From Mucilaginibacter cryoferens (GTDB lineage Bacteria > Bacteroidota > Bacteroidia > Sphingobacteriales > Sphingobacteriaceae), in assembly GCF_014205845.1 (NCBI RefSeq), contig NZ_JACHCR010000004.1:186001-250000 (forward strand): a stretch of 64,000 nucleotides of DNA, written 5' to 3'. Shown here piece after piece: positions 1-8,185 of this stretch (positions are counted from its first letter, which is position 1; every line of letters starts with the position of its first letter). Below the pieces are notes generated by a model. It saw only the letters and a list, made by a program, of their open reading frames with translations. It ran no database searches and had not been told where the DNA came from. The translations under genes and the position numbers were made by a program.

Positions 1-586
1 GGCATGGTTGGGCTCCATAGTAGTATCAACTAATTTAGTGGCGTGGATAGTTACCGTACACATGCTGTTGGCTTTGGCTATTTTGGCTTTGTGCATTTAT
101 ACCTATCATTTGGCCCGGGTTTACGGTAACAATAAGTTAAATACCAGCCCGGCAATTTATATTATCACCTTAATTGCTTTAGCGTTGAGCGTTCTGCAGA
201 TAACCTTTGGTACCGAGGTGCGCGAGAAAATAGATGCGGTTGCAACACATTTTCAGGGTGGTTACCGCGATAATTGGATAAAGAACGCCGGCGAGATATT
301 TACCCATCACCGCGATATGGCTATTTTGGTGTTTATTATAAATGTGGCTTTGTATGCATTGGTACGTAAGCGTTTTAACAGGCATTCTATCCATCAGCAG
401 CTAATGAGCTTTAATTTTTTAATGATCATGCTGCAAATTGTTACAGGTATACTATTATCATATTGGGCACTGCCGCCGGTGGCCCAGGCCGCTCATATTT
501 TATTGGCAAGTTTAATATTTGGCGCGCAGTTTTATTTGCTGTTGAATTTACACCAGTCGGTTAATGTTAGGGGGCTAAGCAAATGA
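1..586 (+). CDS. ctaA: Heme A synthase, COX15/CtaA family (C-terminal part, 5' truncated)
   Basis: The reading frame is already open at the first base, so the N-terminus lies outside the window; about 194 residues are visible. The protein has several hydrophobic segments with conserved His residues in short loops (THHRD near the middle, AAHILLA near the end), as in COX15/CtaA, which converts heme O to heme A for aa3/caa3 oxidases in the inner membrane. The stop codon overlaps the start of the heme O synthase gene by 4 bases, which implies translational coupling. The identity rests on the His pattern and on the neighbouring heme O synthase and oxidase genes. Confidence 0.85.
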   Translation, partial: AWLGSIVVSTNLVAWIVTVHMLLALAILALCIYTYHLARVYGNNKLNTSPAIYIITLIALALSVLQITFGTEVREKIDAVATHFQGGYRDNWIKNAGEIFTHHRDMAILVFIINVALYALVRKRFNRHSIHQQLMSFNFLMIMLQIVTGILLSYWALPPVAQAAHILLASLIFGAQFYLLLNLHQSVNVRGLSK

Positions 587-1464
587 AATGGAGTGATTAT
601 TCGAAACTGATTAAATTGAGGCTTACCTTTTTGGTAACCTTTTCGGCCTCTATATCATTTTTAATAGGCAGTATGGCTAATAACCATGCCCACTGGGTAA
701 ACGGTATTAACTGGTTAAACTGGGTTAAACTTATTATTGGGGGCTTTTTGGTAACATCTGCAGCCAACGGCTTTAACGAGATCATCGAAAAAGACCTGGA
801 CAAACTGATGAAACGTACTATGGATCGACCGCTTCCATCGGGCAAAATGACCAACGGACAGGCGCTGGTTTTAAGCCTGGGGATGGGTATGGCAGGTACT
901 TACCTGTTGGGTAGTCTTAACCTGTTAACGGGGCTATTATCGGTATTTTCGATATTACTATACGCCTTTGTTTATACGCCATTAAAGCGCAAATCGCCAA
1001 TTGCTGTATTTGTGGGCGCTATACCAGGTGCGTTGCCACCGCTTATTGGTTATGTAGCCGCGCAACAACATGGCCGTATTGACGAGATCGCATTGATTTT
1101 ATTCGGCATTCAGTTTGTATGGCAGTTTCCGCATTTTTGGGCAATTGCCTGGGTGTTAGATGATGATTATAAGCTGGCTGGTTTCAGGCTGTTGCCTACC
1201 GGGAACCGTAATTTAGGAAGTGCGGTAATTACCTTTATATTTACATTGATATTGGTGCCGGTAAGTTTATTGCCAACTATTTACGGCTACGGTGGTTACT
1301 ATGTAGGAGCCGTATCATTAATCTGTAGCATAATATTTTTATACCAGGCTTATAACCTGTTACGCACGCAGCAAGTAGAAGCAGCCCGTAAACTGATGTT
1401 TGGGTCGTTTATGTATTTGCCAATAGTGCAGCTAATGTTTTTATTTGATTTTATAGGAAAGTGA
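583..1464 (+). CDS. ctaB: Protoheme IX farnesyltransferase (heme O synthase)
   Basis: This 293-residue UbiA-superfamily membrane protein farnesylates protoheme IX to heme O, the substrate of the preceding heme A synthase. The first Asp-rich motif is at about residues 65-85 (FNEIIEKDLDKLMKRT followed by RPLPSG). The second region is QFPHFWAIAW...DDDYKLAGFRLLP near residues 180-205. Length and motifs are typical of CtaB/CyoE. The gene sits inside the oxidase operon, with overlaps at both ends. Confidence 0.95.
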   Translation: MKWSDYSKLIKLRLTFLVTFSASISFLIGSMANNHAHWVNGINWLNWVKLIIGGFLVTSAANGFNEIIEKDLDKLMKRTMDRPLPSGKMTNGQALVLSLGMGMAGTYLLGSLNLLTGLLSVFSILLYAFVYTPLKRKSPIAVFVGAIPGALPPLIGYVAAQQHGRIDEIALILFGIQFVWQFPHFWAIAWVLDDDYKLAGFRLLPTGNRNLGSAVITFIFTLILVPVSLLPTIYGYGGYYVGAVSLICSIIFLYQAYNLLRTQQVEAARKLMFGSFMYLPIVQLMFLFDFIGK

Positions 1465-1469
1465 AAGTA

Positions 1470-2054
1470 ATGATGGCATCGATTCAGAAAAATCCTGACA
1501 GACTTGATTTTGAACCCAAAAAATTCAACATGTGGATCTTTATATTCACATCGTTTATGTTTTTTGCAGCTTTAACAAGCGGTTTTATTGTTTACAGCGG
1601 GGGTAAAGGGCATGGGCTAAACGTTATTATGCCCAGCGCGTTTATGTACAGCACCGCGGTTATTATATTAAGCAGCGGTACCTTGTTTTTGGCCCAAAGG
1701 GCGGTTAAAAGATCACAAATAGGTGCGCAACAATTATACCTTTGGTTAACATTTGCATTGGGCGTAGCGTTTTTTGTCATTCAGGTTTATGCCTGGAGTG
1801 TATTAACCTACAAAATGAATGTGTATTTAACAGATCCAAACGCATCCCGTTCTTTTCTTTATATATTTACAGGCTCGCATTTATTACACATAATTGCGGC
1901 TATATTATTATTACTAAGCACCCTTTGGGGCACATACAGAAAAGTTCCGCAGGCACGTAACCTGTATAAAATGCAAATGACTTCTATTTTTTGGCATTTT
2001 CTCGGAATTATATGGATTTATCTGTATGTTTTTTTACTTTTGAACCAAAATTAA
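1470..2054 (+). CDS. Cytochrome c oxidase subunit III family protein (first copy)
   Basis: This is a membrane protein of about 194 residues with five hydrophobic segments. The C-terminal GSHLLHIIAA and IFWHFLGIIWIYLYVFLL segments match heme-copper oxidase subunit III. A GTG at 1461 overlaps the ctaB stop, but the ATG at 1470 is a more likely start. A second, longer subunit III gene follows after 22 bases. Paired subunit III genes are common in Bacteroidota caa3 operons, so this is probably a paralogous subunit rather than a recent duplicate. It acts in the inner-membrane terminal oxidase complex. Confidence 0.87.
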   Translation: MMASIQKNPDRLDFEPKKFNMWIFIFTSFMFFAALTSGFIVYSGGKGHGLNVIMPSAFMYSTAVIILSSGTLFLAQRAVKRSQIGAQQLYLWLTFALGVAFFVIQVYAWSVLTYKMNVYLTDPNASRSFLYIFTGSHLLHIIAAILLLLSTLWGTYRKVPQARNLYKMQMTSIFWHFLGIIWIYLYVFLLLNQN

Positions 2055-2076
2055 CACACCATTATTTTAAGTACAG

Positions 2077-2805
2077 ATGAGTACAGCAGTATCACAAATT
2101 GATGAAGTAAAAACAACTCCGTGGTCGGGAGGGAGATCTCCCTTCAATGTAGAGTACGGAAAAATTATGATGTGGTTTTTTCTCCTTTCGGATGCATTTA
2201 CCTTTTCATCATTACTAATTTCGTACGGTGCATTGCGTTTCAGCGCAAGTGTATGGCCGGCGGCAGATAAAGTTTTCCAATCGGTACCAGGTATGATAGA
2301 TCACGGTGCGCCGTTGGTTTTCGTAGGTATTATGACTTTCATTCTTATCTTAAGTTCGGTTACAATGGTATTAGCTGTAGAGGCTGGTCATCGTAACGCC
2401 AAAAAGGAAGTATTTTGGTGGATGATAGGCACTATAGTAGGTGGTTTCTTATTCCTGGGTTGCCAGGCCTTAGAGTGGAGCCACTTACATCACGAAGGTT
2501 TCTGGTGGGGAAGTACGCCCACTCATGAAGCATTAAAAGAATTTTTTAATGTGAGTTCGTTAGCCACCGATGCATCAAGACATTTGACGGCTCAGGAATT
2601 TGCCAATTTGTTTTTCACCATTACCGGTTTCCATGGTTTCCACGTATTTACAGGTGTTATCATTAATATCATCATAACAGTTAACGTATTAAAAGGTACT
2701 TACGAAAACCGTGGTAGCTATTTAATGGTTGAAAAAGTTGGTTTATACTGGCACTTTGTAGATTTGGTTTGGGTATTTGTGTTTACTTTCTTTTACTTAG
2801 TTTAA
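2077..2805 (+). CDS. Cytochrome c oxidase subunit III (second copy)
   Basis: This 242-residue membrane protein shows the subunit III signature. EWSHLHHEGFWWGS lies mid-protein, FTITGFHGFHVFTGVI at about residues 185-200, and YWHFVDLVWVFVFTFFY at the C-terminus. It is about 50 residues longer than the preceding paralogue, mainly in the N-terminal half and central loop. It belongs to the same operon and is followed by the subunit IV gene after 10 bases. Subunits I and II are not in the window and presumably lie upstream. Confidence 0.93.
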   Translation: MSTAVSQIDEVKTTPWSGGRSPFNVEYGKIMMWFFLLSDAFTFSSLLISYGALRFSASVWPAADKVFQSVPGMIDHGAPLVFVGIMTFILILSSVTMVLAVEAGHRNAKKEVFWWMIGTIVGGFLFLGCQALEWSHLHHEGFWWGSTPTHEALKEFFNVSSLATDASRHLTAQEFANLFFTITGFHGFHVFTGVIINIIITVNVLKGTYENRGSYLMVEKVGLYWHFVDLVWVFVFTFFYLV

Positions 2806-2815
2806 AATATTATAT

Positions 2816-3157
2816 ATGTCAGCAGAATCACACGAAGTTCACCACGATGGTGAACACGAAGGAATGACCAAGAAGAAGATTTGGCAAATAGCTCTTGTAC
2901 TGTCAATTATTACAGGGATTGAATTTATTATTGCATTGGTAATTGTGCCAGGGCATCCGGATTATCTTAGAATTGCAAATCCAGTATATATACTCTTAAC
3001 ATTGTTAAAAGCATTCTTTATCGTAGCTTATTTTATGCACTTAAAGTTTGAGAAAGTAGGATTGGCTTTGGCTATCATTGTTCCAATATTATTTATAATC
3101 GGTTTAATCCTGGTACTTACTAACGAAAGCCACCACTGGATTACACTACGGGGGTAA
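2816..3157 (+). CDS. Cytochrome c oxidase subunit IV family protein
   Basis: This is a 113-residue protein with a His/Glu-rich cytoplasmic N-terminus (about 25 residues) and three transmembrane segments. The second contains LLTLLKAFFIVAYFMHLKFE, the typical signature of prokaryotic COX subunit IV (COX4_pro). It is thought to help assemble or stabilise the caa3 oxidase. Its stop codon overlaps the start of the Sco gene in a TAATG arrangement. Confidence 0.92.
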   Translation: MSAESHEVHHDGEHEGMTKKKIWQIALVLSIITGIEFIIALVIVPGHPDYLRIANPVYILLTLLKAFFIVAYFMHLKFEKVGLALAIIVPILFIIGLILVLTNESHHWITLRG

Positions 3158-3855
3158 TGAAGACAGCCATCTGGAAAAAAATTGCAGTCCTGGTGCTCAT
3201 ATTAGCAGTACCAGGATTTTTGTATTATTTACTAACCGTTCAAGGTAAAAACCGCTATAAGCCGCTTCCTTTCTTCGGCCCCAAAGAGGTAGCCAAAACC
3301 TCACACAGGTTTCACGGTAAGGATATACCCGATACCAACTACTTTAAGCTTCCTGCGTTTAAACTAACCGATCAGGATGGTAAACCTTTTACCGAAGGCA
3401 ACCTTAAAGGGAAGATTTTTGTAGCCAACTTTTTTTATACCCATTGCCCAACCGTTTGTACTACCATTAATAATAATCTTAGTTATTTGGTAGGCACTTA
3501 TTGGAAAAACAAGATGGTGTATTTTACCTCCATCACGGTAGATCCTGATCGGGATACGCCCGATGTGCTTAAAAAGTACCTGCAAAGCTATAAGCCCGAA
3601 TCAAACCGCTGGGTGTTTTTAAGTGGGGATACCACGGCTGTTTATGGCCTTGCCCGTAAAGGTTTTTTGGTTGATGCCCTGCAAGCCGGTAAAGACGATT
3701 TTATATACAGCGATAAGCTCGTTCTTATAGATCAGGATAAACACATCCGTGGATATTACTCCGGCGCCAACACCACCGATGTAAACCGCCTGAACGACGA
3801 AATTAAAGTACTGATTGCCGAAGAGCTGCGCAAAGTTGACAAAGCTCTTTACTAA
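3157..3855 (+). CDS. SCO1/SenC family copper chaperone-like protein
   Basis: This 232-residue thioredoxin-fold protein has an N-terminal membrane anchor (residues 8-26). The CPTVC motif (C97, C101) is the copper site of Sco proteins that load CuA in oxidase subunit II. In Sco proteins the third ligand is a His a few residues before the final strands, usually seen in this phylum as FIHS. Here that position reads FIYS (Y184, codon TAC), so the expected His is replaced by Tyr. The rest of the fold looks intact. It is translationally coupled to the subunit IV gene. The protein may act as a thiol-redox partner rather than a full copper chaperone, which is an inference. Confidence 0.9.
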   Translation: MKTAIWKKIAVLVLILAVPGFLYYLLTVQGKNRYKPLPFFGPKEVAKTSHRFHGKDIPDTNYFKLPAFKLTDQDGKPFTEGNLKGKIFVANFFYTHCPTVCTTINNNLSYLVGTYWKNKMVYFTSITVDPDRDTPDVLKKYLQSYKPESNRWVFLSGDTTAVYGLARKGFLVDALQAGKDDFIYSDKLVLIDQDKHIRGYYSGANTTDVNRLNDEIKVLIAEELRKVDKALY

Positions 3856-3918
3856 TGCTATTTATATAGTGAAGGAAGCAGTTGAGGTTGAGTACTTTTA
3901 ACTTAAACACTAATTGAT

Positions 3919-4494
3919 ATGACCGATAAATTTATACTTCGTTTTGTAGCGGCCGTTACCATATTTGTAATAGCTGTTGTAGTTATATTAAACAGGCACC
4001 TCATCCCCGGGCCGGCTGTAGCCCCGGCGTTTACGCCATACCTGCCCATGTTAAACGCTGTGCTAAACGGAACCTGCACCGTGTTGCTGCTTACATCACT
4101 ATACTACATTAAACAGGGTAATATAGCTGTTCATAAAAAGCTTAATATTATTACTTTTTGCCTGTCATCTACCTTTTTGGTATCGTACATACTTTTCCAT
4201 TACCTCATGCGTAACGATACATTTTACGGCGATGCCAACTTTGATGGCATCCTTTCCGATTCGGAACGCGCAGCGGTGGGGGGGATGCGTACACTGTATT
4301 TATCTATATTAATACCGCATATTGTATTGGCAGCCGGTGTTTTGCCTCTAATATTGCTAAGCTTTTATCGCGGTTTGCAAATGCAGGTAGAGAAACACCG
4401 CAAACTGGTTAGGTTCACTTTCCCTATATGGTTGTTTGTAACGGTAACCGGTGTTATAGTTTATTTAATGATAAAACCTTATTATCATTTTTAA
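3919..4494 (+). CDS. DUF420 membrane protein of the oxidase operon
   Basis: This 191-residue protein has about five transmembrane segments and conserved His residues (SYILFHYLMRND, LIPHIVLAAG). These match the DUF420 family (related to CtaM), which is linked to heme-copper oxidase assembly or function. It follows the Sco gene after 63 bases on the same strand. The exact biochemical role is not known. Confidence 0.85.
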   Translation: MTDKFILRFVAAVTIFVIAVVVILNRHLIPGPAVAPAFTPYLPMLNAVLNGTCTVLLLTSLYYIKQGNIAVHKKLNIITFCLSSTFLVSYILFHYLMRNDTFYGDANFDGILSDSERAAVGGMRTLYLSILIPHIVLAAGVLPLILLSFYRGLQMQVEKHRKLVRFTFPIWLFVTVTGVIVYLMIKPYYHF

Positions 4495-4509
4495 AGGGTA
4501 ATAAAGGCG

Positions 4510-4551
4510 ATGCCTGCGGCCCGGGCTGTCCATTTATACGCCTGCAGGCAT
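4510..4551 (+). terminator. Possible hairpin after the DUF420 gene
   Basis: An 8-bp inverted repeat, ATGCCTGC and GCAGGCAT, lies just after the DUF420 stop with a 26-base loop that is itself GC-rich. There is no clear T-run, so this may be a weak terminator or a processing site in the 188-base gap before the next gene. I see no coding potential in this gap. Confidence 0.3.
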
Positions 4552-4669
4552 TACGCGCGTTGGCCGGTATCCATTTCCATCCCTATCGCATTTGTATGAA
4601 TCAGAACTAAACTGTGGTTAGTAGAAATAACCGGGTTTATAGAAATTCCATTTCTAACTAATTATTACT

Positions 4670-4677
4670 TAAATTTG
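4670..4677 (+). promoter_or_regulatory. Bacteroidota -7 promoter box (TAAATTTG) just before the ATG
   Basis: The sequence matches the TAnnTTTG -7 consensus of the Bacteroidota primary sigma factor. It ends 5 bases before the ATG at 4683, so transcription would begin at or next to the start codon, giving a leaderless mRNA. No convincing -33 TTG was identified. Confidence 0.4.
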
Positions 4678-4682
4678 TTGCT

Positions 4683-4964
4683 ATGAAACGAGTGTCAAAA
4701 ATTATTCTTTTCGTAATGGCCCTTGGGTTGTTGGTGTGCGTTAAGCTGCCCGTAAAGGCGCAATGCGCGCAATGTGCTGCCACAGTTGAAACCAATACAA
4801 AAAGTGGCGGTAACGCGGCTAAAGGCCTTAATAGAGGTATTCTGTTTTTGCTGGGTGCTCCCTATATCGCTGTAGCGGCAGGGGGCTATATCTGGTACAA
4901 AAACTATCGTCGCAAAAATGTTAATCTTAACGATATGCGCCAGGAAAAATTGAACCTGAACTAG
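4683..4964 (+). CDS. Small membrane protein of the oxidase locus, unknown function
   Basis: This is a 93-residue protein with a signal peptide (residues 1-26) followed by CAQCAA, then a second transmembrane segment (about 52-72) and a basic tail (YKNYRRKN). The CxxC pair right after the signal peptide could bind metal or form a disulfide. The location after Sco and DUF420 suggests an accessory role in oxidase assembly. I do not recognise a named family. Confidence 0.75.
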   Translation: MKRVSKIILFVMALGLLVCVKLPVKAQCAQCAATVETNTKSGGNAAKGLNRGILFLLGAPYIAVAAGGYIWYKNYRRKNVNLNDMRQEKLNLN

Positions 4965-4996
4965 GTCTCTCCCAATTTTATCTATAAATATTAGTC

Positions 4997-5401
4997 ATGC
5001 CGGAAACGTCAAAGTCATGGGCAATGTTGCATTGTAAATGCCCGCGATGCCGCAGAGGGAATATGTTTCAGGGTGGGGCTTATAGTTTTTCGAACAAAAT
5101 AAATCTCAATTGTCCCCGTTGTAATTTGTATTTTGAGATTGAGCCAGGCTATTTTTATGCAGCTATGTACGTAAGTTACGCGCTTAATGTATTTGAGGCA
5201 TTGGGCTTGGCCTGGCTCACATACACAGTTACACACAATGCCGATTCGCCGTGGTTATACCTTGGTGTTATAATTTTAGGCTGCCTGGTACTGGCACCCA
5301 TAAATTTCAGATATTCGCGGGTGCTTTTGCTGTACTGGCTGTCGCCCAAGATACATTACCAGGCTTATTTAGATACCGATGATTTACCAGGAAAGTCTTG
5401 A
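4997..5401 (+). CDS. DUF983 family protein
   Basis: This 134-residue protein begins with a zinc-ribbon-like region carrying CPRC at residues 15-18 and a second CPRC at about 39-42. Two hydrophobic segments follow (about 50-75 and 85-110). This arrangement is typical of DUF983 proteins, which often accompany cytochrome oxidase genes. The last 23 bases overlap the next gene. Confidence 0.85.
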   Translation: MPETSKSWAMLHCKCPRCRRGNMFQGGAYSFSNKINLNCPRCNLYFEIEPGYFYAAMYVSYALNVFEALGLAWLTYTVTHNADSPWLYLGVIILGCLVLAPINFRYSRVLLLYWLSPKIHYQAYLDTDDLPGKS

Positions 5402-6041
5402 ATTTTTAAAAGATCTGGCCGATAATAATAACCGCGAATGGTTTTTGGCCAACAGAGGGCGGTACGATATTGCCCGCGAAAACGTAATTGATTTTACCGG
5501 TCAGCTGCTTACCAAACTGCAAAATATCGACCCTGCCATTGATGAAACCATGGACCCCAAGAAGCGGGTGATGCGCATTTACCGCGATATTCGTTTTAGC
5601 AAAGATAAAACACCGTATAAAAATAACTTTGGTGTAAATATCCCATCAACCGGCTTAAAGGCGGGCACGGTGGAGTTTTATTTACAGATACAGCCCGGCA
5701 ACTCTTTTATTGGCGGTGGCTACTGGATGCCCGAGGCCGCCAATTTGAAGATTATCAGGCAGGAAATTGATTACAATGCTTCGGAACTGAAACAGATAAT
5801 TGACGATAAAGCCTTTGTGAAATTATTTGGCGAATTTAGAAAACAGGAACAACTCAAATCTGTACCGAGGGAATATAGCGCCAAAAATGAGAATATCGAC
5901 CTGCTGAAACTTAAAAGCTTTGTAGGCTGGCATAAACTAACCGACGAAGAAATTACCCGGGAAGGCGCTGTACAATTAGTTGCCGATATTTGCAGCAAAA
6001 TATACCCGCTAAATGTTTTCCTTAAAAACGCGCTCGCTTAA
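5379..6041 (+). CDS. DUF2461 family protein
   Basis: This 220-residue soluble protein matches DUF2461. The N-terminus has FLKDLADNNNREWFLANRGRY, the centre has RVMRIYRDIRFSKDKTPYK, and GGGYWMPEA follows. The function is unknown. It overlaps the DUF983 gene by 23 bases, so the two are probably cotranscribed. Confidence 0.88.
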   Translation: MIYQESLEFLKDLADNNNREWFLANRGRYDIARENVIDFTGQLLTKLQNIDPAIDETMDPKKRVMRIYRDIRFSKDKTPYKNNFGVNIPSTGLKAGTVEFYLQIQPGNSFIGGGYWMPEAANLKIIRQEIDYNASELKQIIDDKAFVKLFGEFRKQEQLKSVPREYSAKNENIDLLKLKSFVGWHKLTDEEITREGAVQLVADICSKIYPLNVFLKNALA

Positions 6042-6067
6042 AATTTATCAACCCTATAATTTATTCC

Positions 6068-6895
6068 ATGAAAATTAAATATCTGTTATTAATTGCCACC
6101 ATTTGTGTTGCCATTAGCTCGTGCAAAATATTGTCACCTAAAGAATACCGCTCTTTAGTAGCCCAGCGCGATTCGTTAAGTACCCGTACGGGCAATTTGG
6201 AAGAAGAACTTTCGCGCCTGCAAAATGATACCAGCCGCCTGCATCGTAAAATTGCCGATCTGAATAGTCAGATTGCCGATTTACGCAGCAACAACAGTAC
6301 GCTTAACAGCAACCTGGATGCTACCGCGAGCAAAGCCAACCAACTGGCTGCCGACCTGCGAAAACGTGAAGCACGTTTAAAAGAGGTAGAAGAGATTCTG
6401 AAAAAACGAGATGAAGCTACCAATGCCTTAAAGAACAAATTGCAGCAGGCCTTGCTTGGTTTCCAGGCCAATGGCTTAACGGTTGATATTCGTAATGGTA
6501 AAGTATATGTATCGCTTACAGATAAGTTGCTGTTTCCTTCGGGCAGTATAGTTATTGATGATAAAGGTAAAGAAGCGCTTAAGCAATTGGCTGCGGTGCT
6601 AAACAAAGAACCTGATATTAATATGGCAGTTGAAGGCCATACGGATGATAAAAAGGTAAAAAACCTTGGGCAGATAAAAGATAACTGGGATTTGAGCGTA
6701 CTGCGCGCCACATCGGTAACCCGTTACCTCACCGAGGTGGAAATGATTGATCCGCACAGGTTAACAGCTACCGGCAAAGGCGAGTTTCAGCCCATTGATG
6801 CTTCTAATACAGATGAAGCCCGAACAAAGAACAGGAGGATAGAGATTGTACTCACCCCTAAATTGGATGAACTTTATAACCTCATCACCAAATAG
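6068..6895 (+). CDS. OmpA family lipoprotein with a coiled coil
   Basis: This is a 275-residue protein. The lipoprotein signal ends at Cys19 (AISSC). Residues about 30-135 form a coiled coil rich in heptads (TGNLEEELSRLQND onward). Residues about 150-265 are an OmpA peptidoglycan-binding domain with VEGHTDD and the C-terminal RRIEIVLTP. It probably tethers the outer membrane to peptidoglycan. The gene lies 26 bases after the DUF2461 gene on the same strand. Confidence 0.92.
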   Translation: MKIKYLLLIATICVAISSCKILSPKEYRSLVAQRDSLSTRTGNLEEELSRLQNDTSRLHRKIADLNSQIADLRSNNSTLNSNLDATASKANQLAADLRKREARLKEVEEILKKRDEATNALKNKLQQALLGFQANGLTVDIRNGKVYVSLTDKLLFPSGSIVIDDKGKEALKQLAAVLNKEPDINMAVEGHTDDKKVKNLGQIKDNWDLSVLRATSVTRYLTEVEMIDPHRLTATGKGEFQPIDASNTDEARTKNRRIEIVLTPKLDELYNLITK

Positions 6896-6972
6896 CAAAA
6901 AAGCTCCCGGTGTTTGCCAGGCACCGAAAAAGTAACTCCTTGATCAGGAAGACTTAAGAAGGTATCTGGGTA

Positions 6973-7012
6973 AAAAAGAGGCTGGTCATGATTTTTGATG
7001 CAGCCTCTTTTT
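6973..7012 (+). terminator. Intrinsic terminator, likely bidirectional
   Basis: A 12-bp stem (AAAAAGAGGCTG pairing with CAGCCTCTTTTT) with a 16-base loop ends in a T-run. It lies between the convergent OmpA lipoprotein gene and the broken RelE-type toxin locus and could serve both. Confidence 0.7.
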
Positions 7013-7077
7013 AATTCTTTAAGTATGAAGTGATTTTTCAGTATTATCGCAATACGCCGGGAGTTTTTTTATTCAGT

Positions 7078-7380
7078 TTAATAATTTTGGCGTCTTGGGT
7101 TTTGTCTATTGTCAGTAAATGCTATTAATTCGATGGTTTGATTTTTGGATCTTACCCGATATACTACCGAAACCTGTTTAATAATAACACCAATATGTGT
7201 GTGCTTCAGTTTTGATGACTTTCGAAACATTAACGGTTGTGTTTGCAAAGTTTCTAAGTATTCATTTACTCGTTTGATAAAGTTAAATATTTCTTTATCT
7301 GTCCAATGTTCTTCCAGATATGCAATTCTTTTGCCGAAGGTCTCAACCGCTTTGGGTGTTCAGACTATTTTAAGCCCCAT
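7078..7380 (-). pseudogene. RelE/ParE-family toxin with an in-frame stop at codon 7
   Basis: Read on the minus strand from an ATG at 7380, overlapping the end of the antitoxin gene, this is a 100-codon frame with the pattern MGLKIV-stop-TPKAVETFGK. The related sequence then continues to the TAA at 7078. The family normally reads KIVWTP at this place, so a Trp codon (TGG) has become TGA at 7362-7360. The remainder shows the RelE features: LEEHWTDKEIFNF, a basic middle and VVYRVRSKNQTIELIAFTDNRQNP at the C-terminus. No in-frame ATG follows until codon 50, so a functional product is unlikely without readthrough. Everything downstream of the stop is intact, which suggests a recent lesion. Confidence 0.82.
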
Positions 7381-7598
7381 TTTCCAAATATCTTTAGCAC
7401 TTCATCGTGTGGAACAATTTCGCCACGGTCGGCCTGGGCGATGCCTTCCAATACATCTTTCTGTTGTTCGTCGTTTAATTCGTCAAACCAATCAGTTTTT
7501 CTGTTCGATAAAAATGCTTTTACATCCATAATCAAGCTTTCGTCATTGGTACCTATAATGGTTTGCAAAATATCTAACTTCTCTGCCTGTATATTCAT
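7365..7598 (-). CDS. Antitoxin of a RelE-type toxin-antitoxin pair
   Basis: This acidic 77-residue protein has the pattern common to Bacteroidota antitoxins that precede RelE/ParE toxins. It carries FDELNDEQQKDVLEGIAQADRGEIVPHDEVLKIFGKW with a helical N-terminal half. It overlaps the toxin start by 16 bases, which is typical of coupled translation. The gene itself is intact although its toxin has an early stop. Confidence 0.8.
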   Translation of the reverse strand: MNIQAEKLDILQTIIGTNDESLIMDVKAFLSNRKTDWFDELNDEQQKDVLEGIAQADRGEIVPHDEVLKIFGKWGLK

Positions 7599-7743
7599 GA
7601 TATAAAGTTTAACACTAAAATAAGCATTTATTTGTTATAAACTGTGCGCTGTACATAACTTGCTAAATGCTTTAATCTATGAATTTAAGTAGTTTTGAGT
7701 TTGTATTTTTAATACGGTGACGGTGGGCGTAGGTATATTGAAT

Positions 7744-8046
7744 TTACTCTACCTCTTCCATCACTGTATTAAATATCACAAACTTTTCATCAAACATTTG
7801 TTGATGTGCCGCTTGTAACTTGTGCAGGTGGTTCATGTAATACTGCTGAAAATGTTCGATACTATCGGCATTGTACTGAACGCAATAGGTAACCCCCTCG
7901 TTTGGCGAATCAATTACGGTTAATATACGGTATGAACTAAAAAGTCCCGTAGCCATAACGGCCGGTATATGAATAGTTTTCATGTACTTAAGCCATTCTT
8001 GGTGGATGGCTTCGTCTAATATTATAGTGTCGTTGTATACAATCAT
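7744..8046 (-). CDS. DUF4286 family protein
   Basis: This 100-residue soluble protein begins MIVYNDTIILDEAIHQEWLKYM and contains YCVQYNADSIEHFQQYY, matching DUF4286, a small ferredoxin-like family of unknown function. It sits between the toxin locus and a TPR protein, separated from the latter by a repeat-like intergenic stretch. A TACCTTTA box lies 8 bases upstream of the ATG (8055-8062, minus strand). Confidence 0.85.
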   Translation of the reverse strand: MIVYNDTIILDEAIHQEWLKYMKTIHIPAVMATGLFSSYRILTVIDSPNEGVTYCVQYNADSIEHFQQYYMNHLHKLQAAHQQMFDEKFVIFNTVMEEVE

Positions 8047-8070
8047 GGTGGCTGTAAAGGTAGTTATTTA

Positions 8071-8183
8071 GTTGGTTAGGTTAAATAAGTTGATTAAGTT
8101 GAACTATTTAAAATGATAAAATCAGTTAGCTACATCATTCCGAACTTAACCAACTCAATCCAACCTAATCTAACCCAACCAAC
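8071..8183. repeat. Imperfect inverted repeat of GTTGG/GTTAA-type words
   Basis: The left arm (8071-8104) is built from GTTGGTTAGG and AGTTGATTAAGTTGAAC. The right arm (8142-8183) is largely its reverse complement, with AACTTAACCAACTC and AACCTAATCTAACCCAACC. The arms differ in length, so pairing is imperfect. The element fills the gap between the DUF4286 gene and the TPR gene and may act as a terminator or be a short palindromic mobile repeat. Confidence 0.45.
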
Positions 8184-8185
8184 CA

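Noticed and set aside
1461..2805. Paired subunit III genes as a recent duplication
   Set aside because: The two proteins differ greatly in length and sequence; the pair is a normal feature of this operon in the phylum.
4428..4610. Plus-strand 60-codon frame after the DUF420 gene
   Set aside because: It overlaps the DUF420 end in another frame and has no protein features.
6268..6711. 147-codon minus-strand frame
   Set aside because: It is a shadow of the OmpA lipoprotein coiled coil (Ser/Leu-rich antisense).
7145..7605. Plus-strand open frames across the RelE locus
   Set aside because: They are antisense to the antitoxin and toxin remnant, whose minus-strand reading matches known families.
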